DNA from: DATAEY01 sp045805565
GTDB taxonomy: Bacteria > Actinomycetota > Thermoleophilia > Solirubrobacterales > Solirubrobacteraceae
Length of the DNA: 64,000 bases
Reading direction: 5' to 3'
Assembly (NCBI GenBank): GCA_045805565.1
Contig: JBJMKZ010000047.1
Location: 1 to 64,000, forward strand
Shown: positions 1 to 7,945 of the stretch, piece after piece
How positions within the stretch are numbered: position 1 is the first letter of the stretch
Layout: every line of letters begins with the position of its first letter
Made by a program: the position numbers and the translations under genes
The notes under the pieces: model-generated
What the model was told of the DNA's origin: nothing
The model's database searches: none
Seen by the model: only the letters and a program-made list of their open reading frames with translations

Positions 1-2
1 AC

Positions 3-1433
3 CTCGGCCTGCAGGCCTTCGACTATGAGGAAGTGGTCGTCGCTCGGATCATCCATCACGACTTCGTCGGCACGCTGATCAGCGCACTGCACGAGCGGAC
101 CCCTCCTACCTATTACCTCCTCGCGTGGGCATGGAGCCAACTGTTCGGTATCCAAGAGGCTGGACTGCGATCACTCTCCGCATTGATCGGCACACACACC
201 ATTCCGGCCGCGTACGCGGCCGGGAACGCACTCGTCTCCAGACGCGTCGGCCTCATCGCAGCAGCCCTTGTCGCGGTCAATCCGGCGCTGGTCTGGTACT
301 CGCAGTACGCGCGGGCCTACGTGCTGCTCGTCTTGTTCGCCGCCCTCGGACTGTATTTCTTCGCCCGGGCGCTCCGGGAACCGACCGCACGCGTGCTGGC
401 TGGGTGGGCGGGGATGTCGATCCTGGCGCTGGCGAGCCACTACTTCGCCGCCTTCTTGGTCATCCCGCAGGGGGCGTACCTACTCTGGATCGCCAGGTCC
501 CGCCGCGCCGTGACCACGGCGCTCGCGGTGGTGGGCGCGTTTGGCCTGGCGCTTCTCCCACTTATCGTCTTCCAGGCATCCACCCACGATCTCACCGAGG
601 ACTACGCGAATCGCCCGATCGCAGGTCGTTTCTGGCGGACGCTGGCGTCGTTCTCCGCGGGTCCCCCCGCACAGCTCCATCAGCGCACCCTGGTTGGCAA
701 CCTCGAGGTCGTCGGGACCGTGTCGGCAGTTCTCGCACTGGCCTTCGCCCTGGTGCTGCTGGTCCGCCGCGCAGATGGCGGTGAGCGGTACCGCGCGCTC
801 GTCGTGGGCGGGATTGGCCTGATAGCGCTCCTGGTTCCTGTCCCCCTGGCGATCTGGGGCTTCGACTACGTCGTTCCGCGTTACTACATCGCCACAGTCG
901 TGACTCTGATCCTCTTGGTGGGTGCAGGCCTCGGAGCCAAGCGATCGGGCCCAGCCGGTGTCATCGTCGCCTCATTGCTGACGCTCGTCCTCGCGGGTGT
1001 CGTCCTGGCCAATACCCTGTCTCCCTCGACACAGCTGCCGCCCTCCCGGCAAGTCGCCTCAGCGGTCGGCTCAGCCCAAGGGCCTCGCGTGCTCGTGGTT
1101 CCCAAGGCCTTCCGAAAGACGCTTGTCTACTACCTGCGGGCCGGGCATCCCTCGATACTTAGGCGTGGCGGCCACGGCGTCGACTCTCAGGCGCCATCGT
1201 CCCGCAAGCTTCGGGTGAGCGAAATCGTCCTCGTCGACCCGAGCCTCGCGTTCGCACCTCGGATCGACGGGTTCAAGCTGACCAAGCGCGACCACGTGGA
1301 CCAGTATCGGATCTACGTTTACCGGTCGGATGCGGTGCGAACGATCACGATCGCGGCCCTGGACAGTTGGCGTGGCGGTACGGGAAGCGTTGTGCTCGAT
1401 CGGCGACAGGGAAATCCCGTGCCGGTCAGCTAG
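3..1433 (+). CDS. ArnT/GT39-type polytopic glycosyltransferase, 5'-truncated by window edge
   Basis: Integral-membrane glycosyltransferase of the GT39/ArnT/PMT type, expected to move a sugar from a polyprenyl-phosphate donor on the outer face of the membrane. The frame is open to the window edge, so the gene starts upstream. The first visible residues (FDYEEV) sit where family members carry their acidic DE motif, and the following PPTYYLLAWAW resembles the conserved HPPLYY segment. About eight to ten hydrophobic helices follow up to about residue 340, and the last 120 residues form a soluble C-terminal domain. The stop at 1431-1433 is clear. The substrate cannot be told. The family assignment is fairly safe and the exact role is unknown. 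Confidence 0.7.
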   Translation, partial: LGLQAFDYEEVVVARIIHHDFVGTLISALHERTPPTYYLLAWAWSQLFGIQEAGLRSLSALIGTHTIPAAYAAGNALVSRRVGLIAAALVAVNPALVWYSQYARAYVLLVLFAALGLYFFARALREPTARVLAGWAGMSILALASHYFAAFLVIPQGAYLLWIARSRRAVTTALAVVGAFGLALLPLIVFQASTHDLTEDYANRPIAGRFWRTLASFSAGPPAQLHQRTLVGNLEVVGTVSAVLALAFALVLLVRRADGGERYRALVVGGIGLIALLVPVPLAIWGFDYVVPRYYIATVVTLILLVGAGLGAKRSGPAGVIVASLLTLVLAGVVLANTLSPSTQLPPSRQVASAVGSAQGPRVLVVPKAFRKTLVYYLRAGHPSILRRGGHGVDSQAPSSRKLRVSEIVLVDPSLAFAPRIDGFKLTKRDHVDQYRIYVYRSDAVRTITIAALDSWRGGTGSVVLDRRQGNPVPVS

Positions 1434-1579
1434 GCCCTTTGCCAAGCACGGGCACGCTGTACCGATCGCGGGCTCGCGCACCAGGCGGCCTCGGCGGGAG
1501 TGCGCCGGGTTAACTAGCGAATCCATGCGTCGTCGCACTCCACGTTGGGAGCGATGTGCGAACTTCGGGTGTCCGGTCT

Positions 1580-2905
1580 CTATCGGTACGGGTTGGCGGG
1601 CTGGGAGCTCAGCAGTCCAGGAGAAGTCAACCGGTAGACGGGTCCGCCTTGCGCGCAGACGTAGATGTGCTTGGCGGCATCCTCGCCAAACGAGGTCAAG
1701 GGGGTTACCGGACGCGCGACTGCCGGGAAATTGGAGTGGCTGGAGCCAGAGTTAAGTACGATGCTGTAGATGCGCCCGCTGCAGAAGTCGCCGTACAGAA
1801 ACCGGCCGGCGTAGCCGCGTAGGGTCCGGTCGCGCACGAAGTTCCCCCCGATGATGGAGAGGCATGCCCGCGTCTTCTGCGTTGGCGGATGGGGCGGATG
1901 CTTGTAGGCAAACACCGGAAACACCGCGCCTGGCGCTTTCTGCTTGGCGATCGCGCGCTCTTCTTCTGCGTACGCCGGTGGAGTACCAGCCTTCCGGAAT
2001 CCCTCGAACACTCGCCAGCCGTAGTTACGCCCGGCGGTACGTCCACGGGGCTCGAAGTCGATCTCTTCCTCCGACTGCTCCCCCACGTCTGCAATAGCCA
2101 TGCCACCTGCGCGGTCGAAGTCGAAGCGCCAGGGATTGCGCAGCCCGTAGTCATAGACCTCGGGCCGCGCGCCAGGCCGATGCACGAAGGGGTTGTCGGG
2201 TGGAATCCGGTAGGGCCGATTTCCACTCGGGCGCGGGTCGACGCGCAGGATCTTGCCAAGCAGCGATCCCAGGTTCTGGGCGTTGTTGTACTTGTCGTAG
2301 TTCGCGCCACCGTCGCCGATCCCGATGTACAGCAGGCGGTCCGGCCCGAACAGCAGCAGCCCCCCGTTGTGCTCATCCATTTTGTGTTTCCGGCGCTTGC
2401 GAGGATTGAGCGAGTGTGTCTTCTGCTTGCGCAGCAGAACGACCAAGCGGCGCGTACGGGGGTCAGCCCGCTCGGGGGTCGAACGGCGATACTCGAGAAC
2501 CCGCACGTCGTTGTCCTTGCCGGTGTAGTCGACATAGAAGCGCCCGGACTTGGCATAGTCGGGCGCGAAGGCCATCGACAACAGACCCTGCTCGCCACCC
2601 GAGTAGTTGACCACCGGCGAGAGGTCCAGGAACGGCGCCGCCAGGGGCCGGCCGTCGCGCAGGACCCGGATGCGTCCGGTGCGCTCGACCACGAACAGCC
2701 GGCGTCGATCACCCGGTGGCGCGGTGACGTAGTCGGGCTGGTCGAAGCTGCCGACCTTCACGAGCTGCAGCAGCGGCGGCCCGATCGTCGCGCGCCCGAG
2801 CAGCGGTGGCCCGTGGCTCGAGCTGGCGAGGGCGAGGACGATCGCGACGCCGGCGGCCAGCACGATCACCATCAGAGCCGCTACACGGACGCGTCGGCCA
2901 AGCAT
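1580..2905 (-). CDS. membrane-anchored PQQ-dependent sugar (glucose/sorbosone) dehydrogenase family protein
   Basis: Six-bladed beta-propeller of the soluble glucose dehydrogenase/sorbosone dehydrogenase family, predicted to oxidise an aldose outside the membrane using PQQ. Family signatures run in order: QGLLSMAFAPDY, HNGGLLLFGPD (the His is the likely catalytic base), GDGGANYD, LGKILRVDP, GLRNPWRFDFD, IADVGEQ and GRNYGWRVFEG. I chose ATG 2905 over the upstream in-frame codon at 2998. It places one hydrophobic helix (VAALMVIVLAAGVAIVLALA) right at the N-terminus as a signal anchor, and a TAGGAT box lies 11 bases upstream. It is a single gene, divergent from the ebo operon. The cofactor and substrate are inferred from the family only. 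Confidence 0.82.
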   Translation of the reverse strand: MLGRRVRVAALMVIVLAAGVAIVLALASSSHGPPLLGRATIGPPLLQLVKVGSFDQPDYVTAPPGDRRRLFVVERTGRIRVLRDGRPLAAPFLDLSPVVNYSGGEQGLLSMAFAPDYAKSGRFYVDYTGKDNDVRVLEYRRSTPERADPRTRRLVVLLRKQKTHSLNPRKRRKHKMDEHNGGLLLFGPDRLLYIGIGDGGANYDKYNNAQNLGSLLGKILRVDPRPSGNRPYRIPPDNPFVHRPGARPEVYDYGLRNPWRFDFDRAGGMAIADVGEQSEEEIDFEPRGRTAGRNYGWRVFEGFRKAGTPPAYAEEERAIAKQKAPGAVFPVFAYKHPPHPPTQKTRACLSIIGGNFVRDRTLRGYAGRFLYGDFCSGRIYSIVLNSGSSHSNFPAVARPVTPLTSFGEDAAKHIYVCAQGGPVYRLTSPGLLSSQPANPYR

Positions 2906-2916
2906 GGGAGCCGGGC

Positions 2917-2922
2917 ATCCTA
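2917..2922 (-). promoter_or_regulatory. -10-like box TAGGAT, near-leaderless start at 2905
   Basis: TAGGAT on the minus strand, 11 bases before the ATG of the sugar dehydrogenase. It fits the TAnnnT pattern repeated in this window. No Shine-Dalgarno sequence is visible. Confidence 0.45.
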
Positions 2923-3081
2923 GCGACGGACCGTCCGACGCCGATCCGGGGGCGGTGCGCCAGCGACGGTGCGATCGCCGATCGGTGAACCATCGCATCG
3001 GACTTCTGGGCGGCTGGCTGGCTTACGCCATCGGCTGACGGCCGCTGGTGCAGGGGCGGCCCTCGCCCGGGAGCGCGCTAC

Positions 3082-3087
3082 TACCAT
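3082..3087 (+). promoter_or_regulatory. -10-like box TACCAT for the ebo operon, leaderless start at 3097
   Basis: TACCAT lies 9 bases before the ATG of eboD, with no ribosome binding site between them. That is the layout expected of a leaderless actinobacterial transcript. This would be the only promoter needed for the six coupled ebo genes. Confidence 0.5.
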
Positions 3088-3096
3088 TCCCGCGCG

Positions 3097-4332
3097 ATGG
3101 CGAGCCCAGGGATCCGGCGCGTTGAATCGACGCAGGCGCCCCCGGTAGGGCGCCTGGCGACCTCGTGGCCTCCCACGCTGCGGCGTGACATCGACGTCCG
3201 CTTCTCGTATCCCGTCCACTTCACGCACCACGTATTGGGTTCGGAGAATCCGCTGCTGGCCGAGACCGTCGCCCACGGGGGCCCCGGACCCCACGACGTG
3301 CTGGCGGCCGTGGACGCCGGGGTGCTCGCCGTCAAGCCGGACCTGATCTGGCGCCTGAGGTCGTACTGCCACCGGTATCCCGAGGCGCTCTCGCTGGTGG
3401 GCGAGCCGCTGATCTTCCCAGGTGGGGAGACGGCCAAGGACGGCACCGCGCATGTCGATGCGCTGCATGCTGCTATCGACGCGCATGGCATCTGCCGTCA
3501 CTCGTACGTGTTGGCGATCGGCGGGGGGGCGCTGCTGGACATGGTCGGCTTTGCGGCCTCGACCGCTCACCGCGGCATTCGTCTAGTTCGGGTGCCCACC
3601 ACGGTGCTGGCCCAGAACGACTCCGCTATCGGGGTCAAGACCGCCGTCAACCGCAACGGGAAGAAGAACTTCGTCGGCACCTTCGCCGCTCCATGGGCGG
3701 TGCTCAACGATTCCAGCTTTCTGCAGACGCTGTCCGATCGCGACTGGCGGGCCGGCACCATCGAGGCACTCAAGGTCGGCCTGCTGCGCGACGCCGACTT
3801 CGTTGCGTGGCTGCATGAGAAGGCGCCTGCGTTGCTATCCCGCGACGTGGCGGCTATGGAGCGGCTCGTCCATCGCTGCGCCGAGCTGCACCTCGACCAC
3901 ATCGCCGGGGCCGGCGATCCCTTCGAGTCGGGCTCCTCGCGGCCACTGGACTTCGGGCACTGGGCGGGGCACAAGCTCGAGGAGCTCTCCGGCTACCAGC
4001 TGAGGCACGGCGAAGCGGTCGCTGTCGGCATCGCGCTGGACGCCACCTATTCGTACGTGACCGGGATGTTGGACGAGTTGGACTGGCGGCGTGTGCTCCG
4101 CGTGATCCGAGCCCTTGGGCTGCCTCTGGCCGTCCCCGAGTTGAACGACGCCGATGCGGTCCTGGAGGGACTCGAGGAATTCCGCGAGCACCTGGGCGGA
4201 CGCCTGACGATCACGCTGCTCGCGGGCATCGGCGACAGCCGCGAGGTACATGACATGGACACGGCGCAGGTCGTGGAGGCCATCGGACGCCTGCAGGCGC
4301 AAGCGGCCACCGCCACGCTCGTCGTCGGATGA
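3097..4332 (+). CDS. eboD: EboD, 3-dehydroquinate-synthase-like sugar phosphate cyclase
   Basis: A 411-residue sugar-phosphate-cyclase fold related to AroB, first gene of a complete ebo operon. Visible signatures are FPGGETAKDG, the NAD-binding GGGALLDMVGF, the VPTTVLAQNDSAIGVKTAVN stretch, the metal-ligand regions AGTIEALKVGL and DFGHWAGHKLE, and RHGEAVAVGIA. An intact metal site suggests a working cyclase. In the ebo setting it is taken to make a cyclitol or dehydroquinate-like precursor, not to serve the shikimate pathway. The ATG at 3097 follows a TACCAT box. The stop overlaps the eboC start by four bases, so translation is coupled. The true substrate and product are not known to me. Confidence 0.85.
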   Translation: MASPGIRRVESTQAPPVGRLATSWPPTLRRDIDVRFSYPVHFTHHVLGSENPLLAETVAHGGPGPHDVLAAVDAGVLAVKPDLIWRLRSYCHRYPEALSLVGEPLIFPGGETAKDGTAHVDALHAAIDAHGICRHSYVLAIGGGALLDMVGFAASTAHRGIRLVRVPTTVLAQNDSAIGVKTAVNRNGKKNFVGTFAAPWAVLNDSSFLQTLSDRDWRAGTIEALKVGLLRDADFVAWLHEKAPALLSRDVAAMERLVHRCAELHLDHIAGAGDPFESGSSRPLDFGHWAGHKLEELSGYQLRHGEAVAVGIALDATYSYVTGMLDELDWRRVLRVIRALGLPLAVPELNDADAVLEGLEEFREHLGGRLTITLLAGIGDSREVHDMDTAQVVEAIGRLQAQAATATLVVG

Positions 4333-5210
4333 CGTTGCCCGACGTCCGCGGCGTCCTGGAGCTTCTGAGGCTTCCGTCGGTGCTGACGGTTCCGGGGGAC
4401 TCGCTCGTGGGTGCCGTCTGGTCCGCGGAGCCGGCCAAACTCCGCCGGGCGGCCCCGCTGGCGACGGCGTCCTCGCTGTTGTACCTGTCGGGAATGGCGC
4501 TGAACGACTACGCGGACCGGCAAGTTGACGCACGCGAGCGTCCGGGGCGGCCGATTCCGTCTGGACGAGTGAGCCCTCGCTTGGCACTGGCGATCGCCAG
4601 TGGGCTGACCGCCGGCGGCCTGGCCGTTGCCTTCGCTGCGGGCGGACGTCGTGCGACCGCGGTCTCGGGCGCGCTCGCTGCGGTGGTCTGGGGGTACGAC
4701 ATGGCGCTCAAGGACACGCCAGCCGGTCCGACGACGATGGCCTGCGCGAGGGCGCTCGACGTGTTCATGGGCGCCTCCGTCGCCTCTCCTCGGGGGGCGC
4801 TCCCGGCCGCCGCGGTGACGGCTGCCCACACCCTCACGATCACCGTCGTCAGCCGCCGCGAGGTGCCGGGAGCGACCCGAGCCCTCCCGCGCGCGGCGCT
4901 GTCTGCCAGCGCCGCCATCAGTGCCGTGGCGGCGATGCTGGCAGTGCGCGCCGGCCAGGACGCCCGGGGACGCATCGTCGCCCTCGCGCTGTTGGGGGCC
5001 CATACCGTCAGCATGGTCCGCGCCGAGCTGGCAGCCACGCGCCAGCCAACCGCCTCCAGCCTCGGCCGACTGGTCGGCACCGGGGTCATGGCCTTCATGC
5101 CTCTTCAGGCGTCCCTGCTCGCCGCCCGGGGCGCGCATCGGCCCGCTCTCACGCTCGCAGCGACTTGGCCGGCCGCTCGAGCGCTGGCCCGGCGGGTCGC
5201 GGTGACATGA
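4329..5210 (+). CDS. eboC: EboC, UbiA-family membrane prenyltransferase
   Basis: A 293-residue integral-membrane prenyltransferase of the UbiA superfamily. The first Asp-rich motif NDYADRQVDARERPGRPIPSG (near residue 57, NDxxDxxxD form) should bind the Mg-prenyl diphosphate. The equivalent of the second motif is less obvious, around ARALDVFMG. About seven to nine hydrophobic helices span the rest. It begins with ATGA overlapping the eboD stop and ends with ATGA overlapping eboA, so it is tightly coupled to both. The likely role is to prenylate the product of EboD or a related acceptor at the membrane. The acceptor and donor chain length are unknown. Confidence 0.83.
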   Translation: MTLPDVRGVLELLRLPSVLTVPGDSLVGAVWSAEPAKLRRAAPLATASSLLYLSGMALNDYADRQVDARERPGRPIPSGRVSPRLALAIASGLTAGGLAVAFAAGGRRATAVSGALAAVVWGYDMALKDTPAGPTTMACARALDVFMGASVASPRGALPAAAVTAAHTLTITVVSRREVPGATRALPRAALSASAAISAVAAMLAVRAGQDARGRIVALALLGAHTVSMVRAELAATRQPTASSLGRLVGTGVMAFMPLQASLLAARGAHRPALTLAATWPAARALARRVAVT

Positions 5211-5917
5211 TCGACCGGCTCCACAGCAGCCTCCTCAGACGCCTCGGTGCGCCCGAACGCGCCTGGCTCGCAGATGCCCTGCGACGGGTGCGCGACGACC
5301 CCTCCACCATCTTCGTCCTGTTCCCGGCCGCCGGGCGGGGCGTCGGGCGTGGATCACTCGACGGGAGCGACAAGCCGGACGAGCATGCCTTGACGGTCGA
5401 TGATGCCGCACGCGTCCTGCTACTCGACGCGATCGGTGACGCGGCGACGGTGCACGTTGGCCCGCTCTACCACCACGGCGATGCAGCCGAGCGGCGAGCC
5501 GTACTTCGTGCGCTTGCGATCGTCGACGTCAGAGCCTGTGGGGTGCCTCTCGTCGAGGACGCGCTGCGTACCAACGACCCGAGATTGATCGCCGCGGCGC
5601 TGGGTCCCTACGCCTTTCGTCGGCTTCCTGCCGCCGCGATCGAGCACGCCGTGCTCAAGTGCGTGTTCATGGACATCCCGCTATCGGGCCTGGATGGACT
5701 CGACGACCGGGTCACGCCCGACTTGTCGCGGATGCTGGCGGCGTACGCTCACGAGCGGATTGCCGCAGGGCGCAGCGTGCCCCCGGAGGTCTGGGGCGTG
5801 ATCGACCGTCACCCACCGTCGCACGAGCTGACCGCGATCGACAAGGAGCTCAGGCACGACGATCCCGCCCGGCGACGGGCCGCCCAGGAGGCGCTCGCCG
5901 ACCGCGCCGCCAGCTGA
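5207..5917 (+). CDS. eboA: EboA domain-containing protein
   Basis: A 236-residue soluble, mostly helical protein of the EboA family, with no assigned enzymatic activity. The family hallmark is the segment AVLKCVFMDIPLSGLDGLDD near residues 150-170. I took ATG 5207, which overlaps the eboC stop (ATGA), over an in-frame codon at 5165 that would lie deep inside eboC. The alternating charged helices (RRVRDDPSTIF, AAERRAVLRALAIV) resemble a repeat-type scaffold. It ends 10 bases before eboB. Identity rests on the LKCVFM motif plus neighbours. The biochemical role is unknown. Confidence 0.82.
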   Translation: MIDRLHSSLLRRLGAPERAWLADALRRVRDDPSTIFVLFPAAGRGVGRGSLDGSDKPDEHALTVDDAARVLLLDAIGDAATVHVGPLYHHGDAAERRAVLRALAIVDVRACGVPLVEDALRTNDPRLIAAALGPYAFRRLPAAAIEHAVLKCVFMDIPLSGLDGLDDRVTPDLSRMLAAYAHERIAAGRSVPPEVWGVIDRHPPSHELTAIDKELRHDDPARRRAAQEALADRAAS

Positions 5918-5927
5918 TACGACCGCG

Positions 5928-6794
5928 ATGCGGATCTTCGATCCACATGTCCACATGACGTCGCGTACGACCGACGACTACGAAGCGATGGCGGCGGCCG
6001 GCGTTCAGGCGATCGTGGAGCCGGCGTTCTGGCTCGGTCAACCGCGGACCTCGGTGGGCAGCTTCGTTGACTACTTCGACGGACTCCTCGGCTGGGAGCA
6101 ATACCGGGCCAGCCGCTTCGGGATCAACCACCACTGCACGATCGGTCTCAACCCCAAGGAGGCGAACGACCCTACTCTCTTGGACGGAGTGCTCGCGGTC
6201 CTCCCGCGCTACCTGGCCAAGGACCGCGTCGTCGCCGTCGGCGAGATCGGGTTCGATTCCGGGACCAAAGCCGAGGAGCGCGCCTTTGCCGACCAGCTCG
6301 CGCTCGCGAGCGAGTTCGATCTCCCCGCGCTCGTCCACACTCCGCACCGCGACAAGGTCGCCGGCACCCTGCGCAGCCTCGAGATCGTCGCCGGATCGGC
6401 GCTGCCCCCCGAGCGGGTACTGATCGACCACAACACCGAGTTGACGGTCGGCGAGGTGGTGACGACCGGCTGCTGGATGGGATTCTCGATCTATCCGGAC
6501 ACGAAGATGGACGAGCGACGGATGGTCCGGATCCTGGAGGAGCACGGGCTGGCGCGAATGCTCGTCAACTCGGCGGCGGACTGGGGCCGCAGTGACCCGC
6601 TGAAGGTTCGCAAGACCGCCGACGCCATGCTCGATGCCGGCTTCAGCATGGACGACGTGGATCGCATCGTGTGGCGCAACCCCGTCGAGTTCTTCTCGCA
6701 GAGCGGCCGTCTGGAGCTCGATGAGGTCACGCCTGAGTCGGCCGCCACGTTCGCCGGAAACACCATCCTCCGTGGCACACGTTCCGAGAGCTGA
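5928..6794 (+). CDS. eboB: EboB, TatD-like metal-dependent hydrolase
   Basis: A 288-residue TIM-barrel amidohydrolase of the TatD type. Metal-ligand motifs in order are DPHVHM (HxH) near residue 5, VGEIGFDSG (Glu), LVHTPHRDK (His), IDHNTELTV (His) and NSAADWGRSDPLKV (Asp). All ligands look intact, so an active hydrolase is likely. The reaction is unknown, and DNase activity should not be assumed. It follows eboA by 10 bases, and its stop shares one base with the eboE start (TGATG). Members of this family are fixed components of ebo clusters, which makes the name firm here. Confidence 0.84.
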   Translation: MRIFDPHVHMTSRTTDDYEAMAAAGVQAIVEPAFWLGQPRTSVGSFVDYFDGLLGWEQYRASRFGINHHCTIGLNPKEANDPTLLDGVLAVLPRYLAKDRVVAVGEIGFDSGTKAEERAFADQLALASEFDLPALVHTPHRDKVAGTLRSLEIVAGSALPPERVLIDHNTELTVGEVVTTGCWMGFSIYPDTKMDERRMVRILEEHGLARMLVNSAADWGRSDPLKVRKTADAMLDAGFSMDDVDRIVWRNPVEFFSQSGRLELDEVTPESAATFAGNTILRGTRSES

Positions 6795-7945
6795 TGCGCT
6801 TTCGGCACGCGGACGGCAGCACCGTGCACCTCGCGTATTGCACGAATGTCCACCCAGCCGAGGACCTCAGCGGCGTGATCGAGCAGCTCGCGCGCTTCGC
6901 CGGCCCGGCGCGCGAGGCACTCGGCATCCCGATCCTCGGCGTCGGGCTGTGGCTGCCGGCTGACCTCGCCGCCCGCCTGCTCGCCGACCCGGCGGCGCTG
7001 AGTCGCCTCCGCGACGCCCTGGCAACTCATCAACTTGAGGTCGTGACCTTCAATGGCTTCCCCTACCGCGCATTTCACGCTCCCGTCGTCAAGCAACGCG
7101 TCTACCAGCCGGATTGGACCGAGCCCGACCGTCTGCGATATACGCTCGATCTCGCGGAGCTGGCCTGCAAGCTCTTGCCTGCGGATGCGCAGGAGGCGAG
7201 CGTCTCGACGCTCCCGCTGGGCTGGCGCGCGGGCTGGACGGCGGAACAGGACGGCGCGGCGCGGCGCGCCCTGCGCGCGCTGCGCGAAGCCCTCGACCGA
7301 CTTTCGCAGACCAGCGGCCGGCGCGTGCGGGTCGGGATCGAGCCCGAACCCGGATGCGTCGTGGAGACGACACGCCAGGCGGCAGAGGCGATCGGCGGTT
7401 TCGATGGCGACCAGCTCGGGGTCTGCCTCGACGCCTGCCACCTGGCGGTCCAGTTCGAGGACGCGGAGGACGCGTTGTGTCAGCTGGCCGCCGCCGGCGT
7501 GCCGGTCGTCAAGGCGCAGGTCTCGGCCGCCCTGCGCGCTGCGCCGACCGAGGCCGGGAAGCTCGCCCGCTTCGCGGAGCCCCGCTACCTGCACCAGACG
7601 CGTGAACGCTCGGGCAATGGCACGATCGCCGGGGTGGACGACCTCGATCGTGCCCTGGCGGGCGAACTGCCCGGCGAACACGAGTGGCGGGTGCACTTCC
7701 ACGTCCCGGTTCACGCCGACGCGAGCGACACGACCCAGCCGCAGCTTCGGTCGACGCTGGCCGCTCTGCTCGGCGGGCCGAAGGCCATCACACACCACCT
7801 CGAGGTCGAGACCTACACGTGGACCGTGCTGCCATCCGACCGCCGGCCAACCAACGACACCGGGCTCGCGGAAGGGATCGCCTGCGAGCTGCGCTGGACC
7901 CGCGACCGCCTCCTCGAGCTCGGACTGGACCAGGTCACCACGTGA
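6794..7945 (+). CDS. eboE: EboE, metabolite-traffic family, xylose-isomerase-like TIM barrel
   Basis: A 383-residue protein with a xylose-isomerase-like/AP-endonuclease-2-type barrel, matching EboE. Features include HLAYCTNVHPAEDL at the N-terminus, FNGFPYRAFH near residue 85, the acidic GIEPEPGCVVETT and CLDACHLAVQFED segments (probable metal ligands), and a C-terminal HHLEVETYTWTVLP stretch. It starts on the last base of the eboB stop and ends overlapping eboF by four bases (GTGA). The family is linked to metabolite traffic in cyanobacterial ebo clusters. The chemical step is not established. Confidence 0.84.
   Translation: MRFRHADGSTVHLAYCTNVHPAEDLSGVIEQLARFAGPAREALGIPILGVGLWLPADLAARLLADPAALSRLRDALATHQLEVVTFNGFPYRAFHAPVVKQRVYQPDWTEPDRLRYTLDLAELACKLLPADAQEASVSTLPLGWRAGWTAEQDGAARRALRALREALDRLSQTSGRRVRVGIEPEPGCVVETTRQAAEAIGGFDGDQLGVCLDACHLAVQFEDAEDALCQLAAAGVPVVKAQVSAALRAAPTEAGKLARFAEPRYLHQTRERSGNGTIAGVDDLDRALAGELPGEHEWRVHFHVPVHADASDTTQPQLRSTLAALLGGPKAITHHLEVETYTWTVLPSDRRPTNDTGLAEGIACELRWTRDRLLELGLDQVTT

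Noticed and set aside
1580..2923. Plus-strand frame 1889-2923 (344 codons) opposite the sugar dehydrogenase
   Set aside because: It is antisense to clear PQQ-dehydrogenase motifs and has no recognisable domain. It is a GC-rich shadow.
3097..4332. aroB (shikimate-pathway 3-dehydroquinate synthase)
   Set aside because: The gene is coupled to eboC-A-B-E-F and no other aro gene is near, so the ebo paralogue is the better call.
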